30,555 bases of DNA from CAYWOS01 sp964459985 (GTDB lineage Bacteria; Bacillota; Clostridia; Christensenellales; Aristaeellaceae), in contig CAYWOS010000031.1 in NCBI GenBank assembly GCA_964459985.1, positions 1-30,555 on the forward strand, written 5' to 3'. This document shows, piece after piece, positions 1 through 8,681 of this stretch. The position numbers and the translations under genes were made by a program. Position 1 is the stretch's first letter, and each line of letters opens with the position of its first letter. The notes under the pieces are model-generated. The model was not told the origin of the DNA. It saw only the letters and a list, made by a program, of their open reading frames with translations, and made no database searches.

Positions 1-3000
1 GCCAGCGCGCCATGCGCACCACCGATTCGATGATGCTGCCGCCGCGCTGCGCGTTGGTATCGTTCTCAAGGAAGCGCATGTCCATCTTGAGCACCTGCGC
101 GGGCACGTCCTTGAGCGTGTTCAGCGAGGAATAGCCCGAGCCGAAATCGTCGATCTCCACAATGAAACCGAGCGCGACGAACTCCTTGACGACGCGGATG
201 ATCTGATCGCTCGATTCGGCGAAGGCGGACTCGGTGATTTCAAGCCGCAGCAGATCGGCGGGAATGCCGTATTTTTCGGTCAAGCCCTGAATGACGCTGA
301 TCAGATCGTCCCTGAATACGTCGTGGCGCGAAATATTGACCGAAACGGGCACGGGATTCATTCCCTGATCGAGCCATCGGCGGAGCATCGCGCAGGTCTG
401 CTCCCAGACGAACTGATCGAGCTTGTACACAAAGCCGTTGCGCTCGAAAATGGGGATAAACTCGCCGGGCGAAATCAGCCCTTCCGTGGGATGCCGCCAT
501 CTGGCCAGCGCCTCGGCGCCCGAAAGAAGGCCGGTGGCGTGATTAAACTGCGGCTGAAACCAGACCTCAAACTGCCCGTCCGCCAGCGCGCCGTTCATCT
601 GGCCGGTAATCTCCTGCTGGCGAAGAAGCGAGGCGCGCATTGATTCGTCATAGGTGGCGATGTAGGCGTCGTAACGCCCTTTGACGGTGTCCTTGGCAAT
701 GGCGGCGCGATCATAAATCGCGCTGATCTGGAGCGATTTGTCGTCGACGACGCATCTTCCGATACAGAATTTGAGCGGGGGCAGCGAGCCGTCGAGCTTC
801 TCGGCGTCGGCGTGGGACGACGCCATATCCGACGTGTCGAGCAGCCGCCTCGGATACAGCAGCGCGAAATTGTCCGCCATGACGCGGCAGCAGGCGCCGT
901 CTTCGCAGGCGACGAATTTCTCAATGCTTCGCGCAAACCCGCGCAGCACGGCATCTCCCTTGTCGGTGCCGTACTGATCGTTGATCACCTTGAACTTTTC
1001 GATATCGACGCACGCCATCACGTAGTATCCCGGTTCGCGCGCGGCGACGAGCTCGGCCGCCCGCTCGATAAAACCGGCGCGGTTGTACAGCCCCGTCAGC
1101 TCGTCGCGCGTCGCGCGGAAGCGCAGCTTCTCGTCGGCGAGCACCTCGTCGTGCACGTCGTTGAAGGTGATGATGATCTTTTCGGCCAGCCCGAACTCGT
1201 CCTCCTGCTTGTAGAAGTTCACGCGGAACCATCGCCGCTCCTCCGACGGCGTTTTGAGCATAACCAGCCGGCTGCATTTATGCTGATCCCTGTCGTTGGC
1301 GAGGGACATCATCATTTCCTGCATGCTCCGGACGTCGGACGTATCGGCGACCATGTCGGCCAACAGCACCGTCCACAGCCCGCGATGGTTGAAATTGCCC
1401 GCGATATAATCGGAAATCGTATCGTCGTACATGAACACGTGGTTGTGCCAGTTGTACTCGATCACGACGGTGCCCGTGCTTTCGAGCACCGTGTGGAATT
1501 TAAGCTCCTCGTCGCGCTGGAGCTGCAAATAGCTATTCTGCGCGCGCAGGCGCTCGTTTTCCGCCTTGCTGACGGCCGATTTCACACGCAGGCGAATCAA
1601 TTCGGCGTCGACGGGCTTGGTGATGAAATCCGCCGCGCCGTACTCGATGGCGCGTAAAAGCGACTGATGATCCATCTGAACGCTGACCACAATGACGGGG
1701 ATCGCGCGCAGCTCGATGTTGTTTTCAATCCGCTTGAGCACCTCGAAACCGTCGATGCCGGGCATGACGAGGTCGAGCAGCACAACCGAGATCGCCGTGC
1801 CGAAATGCCTCAAACGGATCATGGCGTCGGCGCCGTTCTTGGCCAGCTCGATCTGGTATTCGTCCTGAAAGAGCTTTTGCAATAGCTCGCGGCTCGCCAG
1901 ATCGTCGTCCACGATCAGCATTCTGCGCCGGACGGAGGGCGCGGGCGTCGCCTTGACGATGATCGCACGGCCGGCGCTCTCGCCCGACTTGTCGCCACTG
2001 AAGAAGGCGTAATTGTCCTTGCCCGCCTGCTTGACCCGGTACAGCGCGTTGTCCGCGCGGTGGTACAATTCGTCGAAATTATCACCGTCGCGCGGGAAAA
2101 CCGACACGCCGATGCTGGCGCTGATCTGCACTTCCAGACTGAACGCCTTGCGCACCTGCGCGCACATCTGCTGCGCGATTTTATCGATGAAAGCGTCGTA
2201 GGGCACGTCCCGAAGCCAGATGAGGAATTCGTCCCCGCCGAGGCGGCACACCAGATCGCCTTCCCGGATCAGCGCGCGCAGCACGGCGGCGACGTCCATC
2301 AGCGCCTGATCCCCCGCCGCGTGCCCGAAGGTGTCGTTGAGCATCTTGAAGCCGTCGATATCCATCATGAACAGCGCGTGCTGCGCGCCCGCGCCGGCGG
2401 CGATCATGGCGTCGATTCTCGAGGAAAAGGCGACGCGGTTGAGCGCGCCCGTCAAGGGATCGGTCTCGAACAATTCCTTTTCCTTGAGCTCCGCCTTTTT
2501 CTTTTCGTCGATATCCTCGTACATCAGGAACGCCTGCACGTCGGTGGAATGCAGGTATTCGACCATTTCGACGGTCAGGCGGCGCCACGCCGTCGCGCCG
2601 TTCGCCGCCACCTCGCGGTAGTCCAGCGTGGCGAAATGCTCGCCCCGGTAAAACATGCCCAGCAGCGCGTCGGCGTCGAGGAACGCCATGTACTCCTCCC
2701 GATCGCCGTGATAGACGAACTGATCGGCGTACTGCTTCGTGCGATCGCTGAAGGACGCGTTTTCCGAGCTGAACTGCACCGTGATGAGCGTGCCGTCGCG
2801 CTCCTCCAGCTCGGTATTCCGGCTCAAGTTGCACCGAAACAGCGTGTAGGTCTCGGGCGGGCGGGCAATGATGGACTGCTGCCATTTCCTGAACACCGCT
2901 TCCTTGATGCGCTGATCGGTGATATCATGGAAAACCAGCACGGCGTGATCGGGCTGACCGTCGGCGTCCGATACGACCGCCGCGTTGCACTCGTACCACC

Positions 3001-5068
3001 TGTACGTGTTCTCATTCGAACGCAGCAGGAGCGAGGCGCTCGTCTTGCGCGCGCCCGAGCGGACGCGCCCGACAAGAGATATCAGTTCGTCGACCGATTC
3101 GCGCGCGACAATACCCGAATTGATCAGCGACGAAGGCACGTCGCGAAGCGTTTCGCCGTACGCCGCCGAATACAGGTTGTGGCTCTCGATCCGGCAGGCG
3201 TTCGCCTTGATATCGTATATGATGATGGCGCGCTGATCGGTCTCGGCCGCGACGCGCAGCATTTCCTCGCTGATGCGCTGCTTGTCCTCGGCCTCCTTGC
3301 GCTTGGTAATATCAATCAGTACGATATTAATGGTGCACAGATGCTCCCGCCTGTCGGACAACTGCCCCGTCAGCATCAGCCAGCGATAGCCGCCGTCCCG
3401 GACGTGGCAGCGCACCGTGCTTTCCACCCGGTTGCCGATCTCGCCCGCGCAGATTCGCTCCGTCGCGTTAAGCAGGATCGGCGCGTCCTCGTCGAACACG
3501 AAGTGCATTTCGTCGCCCTGCAAAAGCGCGTGGTATTCCTCGCGGTTATAGCCGGAATAGCTAAAAAAGCTGTCGTTGTAATACACGGTGCGCAGCGTGC
3601 CCCGGATATCGCGGTCGTCCGCCTCGATCACCGCGATGCCGCCGGGCGTCGTGCTGATCAGGTTGTCGATCTGATCGCGCTGCGCGGCGATGGCGGCGTT
3701 CGCCTCGACCATATCGGTCACATCGGCGAACACCGACAGCCTGACCGGCCTGTTCACGTCGGCGAACGACATCATCGTCATGTGCGCGTCGATCCACCGC
3801 GCCGCGCCGTCGCGGCGTTTAATCCGATAGCGCATTTCCTTGGTTTCGCCAATGCGGCGCATCGACGAAACAGCCCTGCGCACCTCGCGCGCGTCGTCGC
3901 CGAGAATGAGCGCGAAGGGATCGCTCACCTCGCGCTCGTACTCCTCGCGCGTATAGCCGAATATTTCGTAATAGCGGTCGCTCACGAACACGTAGTCGAC
4001 CCTGCCGTCCTCCATCAGGATCGAGGCGGAAACGCCGCTGTTGATGTTGTCCATGATGGCGCTCAAGCGCTGCCCGAGCAGAAGCGCCTTCTGCTCCGCC
4101 TCGACGGAATCGGTGATATCGGTGATCACGGAGATCAGCACCGTTCCGCCCAAGCTCTCGACCTGGGTCATGGACGCGCTGCACTGCACGCAAATCACGC
4201 TGCCGTCCCGCTTCCTGACCCGGTACTTGAAGGTCGTCGACCGCCGCTCCTCCCTGACGCGCTTCATCGCCTCGCGGACCGCCGGGACATCCTCGGTCAG
4301 AATATTGTCGTGATGCGTGGGCAGCTCGGCGACAAACTGCTCCTTGGTATAGCCGAACAGCCGGTAATAGCCGTCGTTGGCGTACGCGAGACGCACGCCG
4401 CCGTCTTTTTCGTACACGGCGACCGATACGCCGCCGCCGAAGTTTTCAATGACGGCGCGGAGCTGCGTGGAGGAATCCTCGCGCACCAGATACCTTACCA
4501 GCGCGTCGCGCCCGTTCCATCGGATTCTGCCGCCCTGTACGCGATACATCACGCCGTCGATGGCGTGCGGGACGGAAGCGCCCGTCAGCCTGTCCACGCA
4601 GGCTTCGTTCCGTCGGCAAAAGGCGCAGGGCGCGTCCAGGCGCATAACGGCTCGGTAGCAGGCGCGGTCGGGCAGCGCGTCGATCGCGCCGCCGATCATC
4701 CTTTCGGCCGCCCGGTTGACGTACAGAAGCTCGTTCGTTTCGGTATCGCAGATATAAAGCGGGAATTCCGCGTCCTCGACAAATTGCCTGAACAGGGCGG
4801 CTTGATCGTCCCCCGCCGGGGATTCCCCGCCGCGTTTCTCGCTCTCCCCGCCGCGTTTTTCGCGCTCCAGCGCGCTGACGATCTCATCAGCCGCGCCGCG
4901 GCCGCGCGCCCACGCGGCCAGCGCGGCCAAGTTCGCGGGCGTGGGCGTCGTCTCGCCGCGCTCCCACTTTTCCACGGAGGACACGCCGATCCCCAATGCG
5001 TCGGCAAGCTCCTTGCGCGTCAGCTTTTCATTCTTTCGCAGCGCCGTCAACGCGTCCCGAAATATCAT
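1..5068 (-). CDS. XRE-HTH / multi-PAS / GGDEF-REC-GGDEF-EAL cyclic-di-GMP protein, 3' end outside window
   Basis: This is one uninterrupted frame of over 1,689 codons whose 3' end lies beyond position 1. The ATG at 5068 is preceded by GGAGG (5076-5080) and by a consensus promoter. Residues 1-70 are an XRE-type helix-turn-helix (LTRKELADALGIGVSSVEKW). Six PAS-like modules follow at about 85-860; the first contains Cys137, Cys148, Cys151 and Cys157. A GGDEF domain (about 868-1025) has an intact GGDEF at 944-948 and an RxxD inhibitory site five residues before it, so diguanylate cyclase activity is expected. A receiver (about 1048-1170) has Asp1099 in LLDLVMP. Another PAS-like module is followed by a second GGDEF domain (from about 1320) whose signature is MADNF (1397-1401), so it is probably inactive or GTP-sensing. 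The EAL domain keeps Glu1519 in AEALARW and Asp1640-Asp1641 in EIDDFGSGYS, so c-di-GMP phosphodiesterase activity is likely. About 50 C-terminal residues are missing. No membrane segment was seen, so it should be cytoplasmic. Confidence 0.9.
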   Translation of the reverse strand, partial: MIFRDALTALRKNEKLTRKELADALGIGVSSVEKWERGETTPTPANLAALAAWARGRGAADEIVSALEREKRGGESEKRGGESPAGDDQAALFRQFVEDAEFPLYICDTETNELLYVNRAAERMIGGAIDALPDRACYRAVMRLDAPCAFCRRNEACVDRLTGASVPHAIDGVMYRVQGGRIRWNGRDALVRYLVREDSSTQLRAVIENFGGGVSVAVYEKDGGVRLAYANDGYYRLFGYTKEQFVAELPTHHDNILTEDVPAVREAMKRVREERRSTTFKYRVRKRDGSVICVQCSASMTQVESLGGTVLISVITDITDSVEAEQKALLLGQRLSAIMDNINSGVSASILMEDGRVDYVFVSDRYYEIFGYTREEYEREVSDPFALILGDDAREVRRAVSSMRRIGETKEMRYRIKRRDGAARWIDAHMTMMSFADVNRPVRLSVFADVTDMVEANAAIAAQRDQIDNLISTTPGGIAVIEADDRDIRGTLRTVYYNDSFFSYSGYNREEYHALLQGDEMHFVFDEDAPILLNATERICAGEIGNRVESTVRCHVRDGGYRWLMLTGQLSDRREHLCTINIVLIDITKRKEAEDKQRISEEMLRVAAETDQRAIIIYDIKANACRIESHNLYSAAYGETLRDVPSSLINSGIVARESVDELISLVGRVRSGARKTSASLLLRSNENTYRWYECNAAVVSDADGQPDHAVLVFHDITDQRIKEAVFRKWQQSIIARPPETYTLFRCNLSRNTELEERDGTLITVQFSSENASFSDRTKQYADQFVYHGDREEYMAFLDADALLGMFYRGEHFATLDYREVAANGATAWRRLTVEMVEYLHSTDVQAFLMYEDIDEKKKAELKEKELFETDPLTGALNRVAFSSRIDAMIAAGAGAQHALFMMDIDGFKMLNDTFGHAAGDQALMDVAAVLRALIREGDLVCRLGGDEFLIWLRDVPYDAFIDKIAQQMCAQVRKAFSLEVQISASIGVSVFPRDGDNFDELYHRADNALYRVKQAGKDNYAFFSGDKSGESAGRAIIVKATPAPSVRRRMLIVDDDLASRELLQKLFQDEYQIELAKNGADAMIRLRHFGTAISVVLLDLVMPGIDGFEVLKRIENNIELRAIPVIVVSVQMDHQSLLRAIEYGAADFITKPVDAELIRLRVKSAVSKAENERLRAQNSYLQLQRDEELKFHTVLESTGTVVIEYNWHNHVFMYDDTISDYIAGNFNHRGLWTVLLADMVADTSDVRSMQEMMMSLANDRDQHKCSRLVMLKTPSEERRWFRVNFYKQEDEFGLAEKIIITFNDVHDEVLADEKLRFRATRDELTGLYNRAGFIERAAELVAAREPGYYVMACVDIEKFKVINDQYGTDKGDAVLRGFARSIEKFVACEDGACCRVMADNFALLYPRRLLDTSDMASSHADAEKLDGSLPPLKFCIGRCVVDDKSLQISAIYDRAAIAKDTVKGRYDAYIATYDESMRASLLRQQEITGQMNGALADGQFEVWFQPQFNHATGLLSGAEALARWRHPTEGLISPGEFIPIFERNGFVYKLDQFVWEQTCAMLRRWLDQGMNPVPVSVNISRHDVFRDDLISVIQGLTEKYGIPADLLRLEITESAFAESSDQIIRVVKEFVALGFIVEIDDFGSGYSSLNTLKDVPAQVLKMDMRFLENDTNAQRGGSIIESVVRMARW

Positions 5069-5233
5069 CGCAAGTCCTCCATGCAGGAATGGCGGGCGTC
5101 AGGCGCCCGTAAACGCAATCGGGGACATCATACAAGCATCTGACCGGCGATATCGTGCATCGTCCGCGATCTCGGCGCGCCCGCCGCTCCGCGTCGTCTC
5201 ATCCGTGTCGGCATGTCCCGTGTATTTGGGAAT

Positions 5234-5262
5234 AGTATACAGCGCGCGCCTTGTTTTGTCAA
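5234..5262 (-). promoter_or_regulatory. Consensus sigma-70-type promoter of the cyclic-di-GMP protein gene
   Basis: Read on the minus strand, TTGACA (5257-5262) and TATACT (5234-5239) are separated by exactly 17 bp. Transcription would start near 5227, leaving a leader of about 160 nt before the ATG at 5068. No riboswitch fold is evident in that leader. The promoter sits back-to-back with the ecf promoter in the 340 bp divergent gap (5069-5408), where I see nothing else. Confidence 0.8.
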
Positions 5263-5332
5263 ATCCTATCGCCCCGGCGCGGACAGCCCGCCGTCACGCG
5301 CGGACAGCGCGCCCGCGCCGTCCCGTTTTTAC

Positions 5333-5361
5333 TTGACCAAACCCCCTTTCCTCTATATAAT
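5333..5361 (+). promoter_or_regulatory. Consensus sigma-70-type promoter of the ecfA1-ecfA2-ecfT-truA operon
   Basis: TTGACC (5333-5338) and TATAAT (5356-5361) are separated by exactly 17 bp. The predicted start near 5368 gives a leader of about 40 nt to the ATG at 5409. The leader carries AAAGGCGG as the ribosome-binding site. Confidence 0.85.
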
Positions 5362-5408
5362 GAAGCGGCGGCGAGGCATCAGCACGCCGACAGGCAAAGG
5401 CGGACATC

Positions 5409-6245
5409 ATGACAGATTGTATTCTGGACATTCAAAACGCGGCGTATCGGTACGCGGAGGGCGCGGACAACGCCGTGGACGGCGTGACGTTTTCGGTGCA
5501 GCGCGGTGATTTCATCGCCGTGCTGGGCGCGAACGGCTCGGGCAAATCAACGCTCGCCAAGCTCATGAACGCGCTGTACACGCCCGCGCAGGGCGATGTT
5601 TTCGTATGCGGCATGAACACGCGCGATGAGAAAAACACATGGGAGATTCGCCGCCGCGCCGGCATGGTATTCCAGAATCCCGACAACCAGCTCGTCGCCA
5701 CCGTGGTGCGCGAGGACGTGGCGTTCGGTCTGGAAAACATCGGCGTGCCGACGGACGACATGCCGCGCCTCATTGACGAGGCGCTGCGCGACGTCGGGCT
5801 GACGAAATACGCCGACCGCGCGCCGCACACGCTCTCCGGCGGGCAGAAGCAGCGCGTCGCCATCGCGGGCGTTCTGGCGATGCGCCCCGAGCTGATTATT
5901 TTTGACGAATCGACCGCCATGCTCGATCCGCAGGGGCGCGCCGAGGTCTTTTCCGCCGTGCAGCGGCTGAACCGCGACAAAAAGATCACCGTGATCTGGA
6001 TCACGCATTTCATGGACGAGGCGGTGCGCTGCCGCGACATCCGCGTGATGGCGCACGGCAAAATCGTGCTGTCGGGCGGGCCCGAAAGCGTGTTTTCGGA
6101 CGTCGGCCGCCTGCGCGCCTACCGGCTCGACGCGCCGCCGATGGCGCGCGTCGCCGACGCGCTGCGCCAAGCGGGCGTTCCCGTGCGCGAGGGCGTGCTG
6201 ACCGTCGCGGACATGGCGGAGGAGGTGGCGCGGCTGTGCGGATAA
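5409..6245 (+). CDS. ecfA1: Energy-coupling factor (ECF) transporter ATP-binding protein EcfA1
   Basis: This 278-residue ABC ATPase is one of the two nucleotide-binding subunits of the shared ECF module, which powers vitamin and metal uptake through interchangeable S-components. Visible motifs are Walker A GANGSGKST (40-48), the Q-loop in VFQNPDNQ, the signature LSGGQKQR, Walker B LIIFDES and the switch His in WITHFMDEA. It is the first gene of a four-gene operon and overlaps ecfA2 by 10 bp. The assignment to EcfA1 rests on gene order (A1-A2-T-truA) and the LSGGQKQR signature; its neighbour has the GGQMRR typical of EcfA2. No S-component gene lies nearby, as expected for group II ECF systems, where S-components are encoded elsewhere. 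Confidence 0.95.
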   Translation: MTDCILDIQNAAYRYAEGADNAVDGVTFSVQRGDFIAVLGANGSGKSTLAKLMNALYTPAQGDVFVCGMNTRDEKNTWEIRRRAGMVFQNPDNQLVATVVREDVAFGLENIGVPTDDMPRLIDEALRDVGLTKYADRAPHTLSGGQKQRVAIAGVLAMRPELIIFDESTAMLDPQGRAEVFSAVQRLNRDKKITVIWITHFMDEAVRCRDIRVMAHGKIVLSGGPESVFSDVGRLRAYRLDAPPMARVADALRQAGVPVREGVLTVADMAEEVARLCG

Positions 6246-7096
6246 CGCTGGATCACGTCACGCATACCTATCAGCCGGACAGTCCCTTTCAGGCGACCGC
6301 CATCAAGGATGTGACGCTGACCGTCGAGCCGGGCGATTTTCTGGCGCTCATCGGGCACACGGGCTCGGGCAAGACGACGCTGGCGCAGCACATGAACGGC
6401 CTGCTCAAGCCGACCGGCGGGCGCGTGATGCTGGACGGACGGGACATTCATCAAAAGGGCTTTGACATGCGCGAGGCGCGCCGCCGCGTCGGGCTGGTAT
6501 TCCAGTACCCCGAGCATCAGTTGTTCGAGGAAACCGTCGCGCGCGACGTGGCGTTCGGGCCGCGGAACATGGGGCTGTCGGCGGAGGAAATCGACGCGCG
6601 CGTGCGCGAGGCGATGGCGCGCGTCGGGCTGCCCTATGACGATTTCGCTTCCCGCTCGCCCTTTGAACTGTCGGGCGGACAGATGCGCCGCGCCGCGCTG
6701 GCGGGCGTGATCGCCATGCGTCCCGAAACGCTGCTACTGGACGAGCCGACCGCCGGGCTCGACCCGCTCGGGCGCGAGGAACTGCTGGCGCTGGTCAAAG
6801 GTTTGCACGAGAGCGGCACGACGGTCGTGATGATCTCGCACAACATGGACGACGTGGCGAACTACTGCACGCGCGTCGCGGTGATGGCGGACGGGCGGCT
6901 GGTCATGAGCGGCAAGCCGGGCGATATCTTTGCCGAGGGCGAACGCCTCCGCGCGCTCGGGCTCGACGTGCCGCAGGTCAAGCGGTTATCCGACGCGCTG
7001 CGCGGGGCGGGGATCGATTTCCCCGACTGCTATCTCGAGCGCGACGCCGTACCGGCGCTGATCGCGCTGCTCAAGGGCGGTGAAGCGCATGTTTGA
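6236..7096 (+). CDS. ecfA2: Energy-coupling factor (ECF) transporter ATP-binding protein EcfA2
   Basis: This 286-residue ABC ATPase is the partner of EcfA1 in the ECF heterodimer. It has Walker A GHTGSGKTT (40-48), the Q-loop in VFQYPEHQLFEETV, the signature LSGGQMRR, Walker B TLLLDEPTAGLDP and the switch His in MISHNMDD. LFEETV after the Q-loop and GGQMRR are familiar from EcfA2 proteins. The start is GTG at 6236, inside the end of ecfA1, with GGAGGAGG just upstream. The 10 bp overlap implies translational coupling, in keeping with a 1:1 complex. Confidence 0.95.
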   Translation: MRITLDHVTHTYQPDSPFQATAIKDVTLTVEPGDFLALIGHTGSGKTTLAQHMNGLLKPTGGRVMLDGRDIHQKGFDMREARRRVGLVFQYPEHQLFEETVARDVAFGPRNMGLSAEEIDARVREAMARVGLPYDDFASRSPFELSGGQMRRAALAGVIAMRPETLLLDEPTAGLDPLGREELLALVKGLHESGTTVVMISHNMDDVANYCTRVAVMADGRLVMSGKPGDIFAEGERLRALGLDVPQVKRLSDALRGAGIDFPDCYLERDAVPALIALLKGGEAHV

Positions 7097-7892
7097 CAAC
7101 ATCACGCTCGGGCAGTACTACCCGATGGACAGCGCCGTGCACAAAATGGACCCGCGCGTCAAAATCGTGCTGCTGGTCGCGTTCGTCGTATCGATCTTTC
7201 TGGCAAGCCATCTGATCGCCTATGTTCCGGTGGCGCTGTACATCCTGCTGGCGGCGTGGCTGTCGAAGCTGCCCGTCAAGCTGCTGCTCAAGGGGCTCAA
7301 GCCGCTCCGTTTCCTGCTGATCTTTACGTTTCTGCTCAATCTGTTCTTCCAGCGCGGGGAAACGCCGCTCCTTGATCTGGGTTTCGCCGTGATTACCCGG
7401 GAGGCGCTGATTTCCTCGATTCATTTTTCGCTGCGGCTGATTCTGCTCGTCACGGGCAGCAGTTTGCTCACGCTCACCACCACGCCCGTTTCGATGACCG
7501 ACGGCATGGAGCGCCTGCTGTCGCCGCTCCGTGTGATTCGCTTTCCCGCGCACGAAATGGCGATGATGATGACCATCGCGCTGCGCTTTATCCCCACGCT
7601 GCTCGAGGAAGCCGACAAGATCATGAAGGCGCAGTCGGCGCGCGGCGCGAGCTTTGACACGGGCAGCCTGATATCGCGCGCCAAGGCGATGGTGCCCCTG
7701 CTGGTGCCCCTGTTCATCAGCGCCTTCCGCAGCGCAGGCGATCTGGCGATGGCGATGGAGGCGCGCTGCTATCACGGCGGCGAGGGACGCACGCGGCTGC
7801 GCGTGCTCAAGTACGCGCCGCGCGATCTGTACGCCGCGCTCGTCACATCGGCGCTGATCGCGGCGGTCGTGCTGTCAGGGAGCCTCCTATGA
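7089..7892 (+). CDS. ecfT: ECF transporter transmembrane scaffold protein EcfT
   Basis: This polytopic membrane protein couples the two ECF ATPases to the S-component. It opens with FDNITLGQYYPMDSAVHKMD, the usual EcfT beginning, and has hydrophobic segments at about 22-65, 75-90, 105-130 and at the C-terminus. The two coupling motifs are AQSARGAS and AMEARCYHGGEGR; the second carries Cys where other EcfT proteins often have Gly. I prefer ATG 7089 (267 residues) over the in-frame GTG at 7080, because AAGGGCGG (7073-7080) is correctly spaced only for the ATG. The start overlaps the end of ecfA2 and the stop overlaps the truA start (ATGA), so the operon is continuously coupled. Confidence 0.93.
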   Translation: MFDNITLGQYYPMDSAVHKMDPRVKIVLLVAFVVSIFLASHLIAYVPVALYILLAAWLSKLPVKLLLKGLKPLRFLLIFTFLLNLFFQRGETPLLDLGFAVITREALISSIHFSLRLILLVTGSSLLTLTTTPVSMTDGMERLLSPLRVIRFPAHEMAMMMTIALRFIPTLLEEADKIMKAQSARGASFDTGSLISRAKAMVPLLVPLFISAFRSAGDLAMAMEARCYHGGEGRTRLRVLKYAPRDLYAALVTSALIAAVVLSGSLL

Positions 7893-8629
7893 CGCGCGTT
7901 TTGCTGACCGTTTCCTACGACGGCACATCGTACTGCGGCTGGCAGCGCCAGCAAAACGGCGACACCGTGCAGGCGCAAGTCGAGCGCGCGCTGCGCAAGG
8001 CGACGGGCGATCCAGTCGCCGTCACCGGCGCCAGCCGCACCGACGCCGGCGTGCACGCGCTGGGACAATGCGCGCATTTTGATACCGATTGCTCGATCCC
8101 GCCCGAAAAATATCCTTTTGTCCTCAACCGCTTCCTGCCGCGCGACATCCGCGTGCTTCAGGGGCGCGCCGTGCCGCCCGATTTCCACGCGCGGTTTTCC
8201 GCCGTGGGCAAAACGTACACCTACCGCATCCACAACGCGCCGCACCCGAGCGCGCTGTACCGCGATCTGACGGCGTTTTTCCCCTACCCGCTCGACGCGG
8301 ACAGGATGAACGCCGCCGCCAAGGCGCTGTTGGGCACGCACGATTTCGCCGCCTTCGCCGCCTCCGGCGGGCACACGAAAACGACCGTCCGCACGCTGGA
8401 CGCGATATCGGTCGCGCGCGAAAACGAGCGCGTCACGCTGACCGTGCACGGCAACGCCTTTCTCTACAACATGGTGCGCATTATCGCGGGCACGCTGATG
8501 GAGATCGGGACGGGCAAACTGCCGCCCGAATGCCTTGCTCGGGCGCTTGAAACGCTCGACCGCCTGACGCTGGGCGTCACCGCCCCGGCAAGCGGGCTGG
8601 AATTGACCCAAGTGGACTACGGTTTATAA
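7889..8629 (+). CDS. truA: tRNA pseudouridine(38-40) synthase TruA
   Basis: This 246-residue enzyme of usual family length isomerises uridines 38-40 in the tRNA anticodon arm. The catalytic Asp is Asp52 in the hallmark GASRTDAGVHALGQ. Other family features are YDGT-Y-GWQRQ at the N-terminus, VGKTYTYRI in the middle and FLYNMVRIIAGTLMEIGTGK in the C-terminal half. It overlaps the ecfT stop by 4 bp. The order ecfA1-ecfA2-ecfT-truA is common in Firmicutes, where it usually follows rplQ and precedes rplM-rpsI. Here neither flank has ribosomal genes, so the block is detached from the ribosomal-protein cluster. A bidirectional terminator follows. Confidence 0.97.
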   Translation: MTRVLLTVSYDGTSYCGWQRQQNGDTVQAQVERALRKATGDPVAVTGASRTDAGVHALGQCAHFDTDCSIPPEKYPFVLNRFLPRDIRVLQGRAVPPDFHARFSAVGKTYTYRIHNAPHPSALYRDLTAFFPYPLDADRMNAAAKALLGTHDFAAFAASGGHTKTTVRTLDAISVARENERVTLTVHGNAFLYNMVRIIAGTLMEIGTGKLPPECLARALETLDRLTLGVTAPASGLELTQVDYGL

Positions 8630-8632
8630 GAA

Positions 8633-8673
8633 AATGGCCGCCGCGGACGCACGATCCGCGACGGCCGCTTTTT
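8633..8673. terminator. Bidirectional intrinsic terminator between truA and the GH3 gene
   Basis: The arms GGCCG-C-CGCGGA (8636-8647) and TCCGCG-A-CGGCC (8655-8666) pair as 11 bp with one internal mismatch around a 7-nt loop. T5 (8669-8673) follows on the plus strand, and ATTTTC follows on the minus strand. The two genes converge here, so the hairpin can serve both. Confidence 0.8.
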
Positions 8674-8681
8674 CTGCCTGT

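Noticed and set aside
2060..5143. Plus-strand open frame of 1,027 codons antisense to the cyclic-di-GMP gene
   Set aside because: The minus strand carries a continuous frame with recognisable HTH, GGDEF, REC and EAL motifs, a ribosome-binding site and a promoter. The plus frame shows no domain and reflects high GC.
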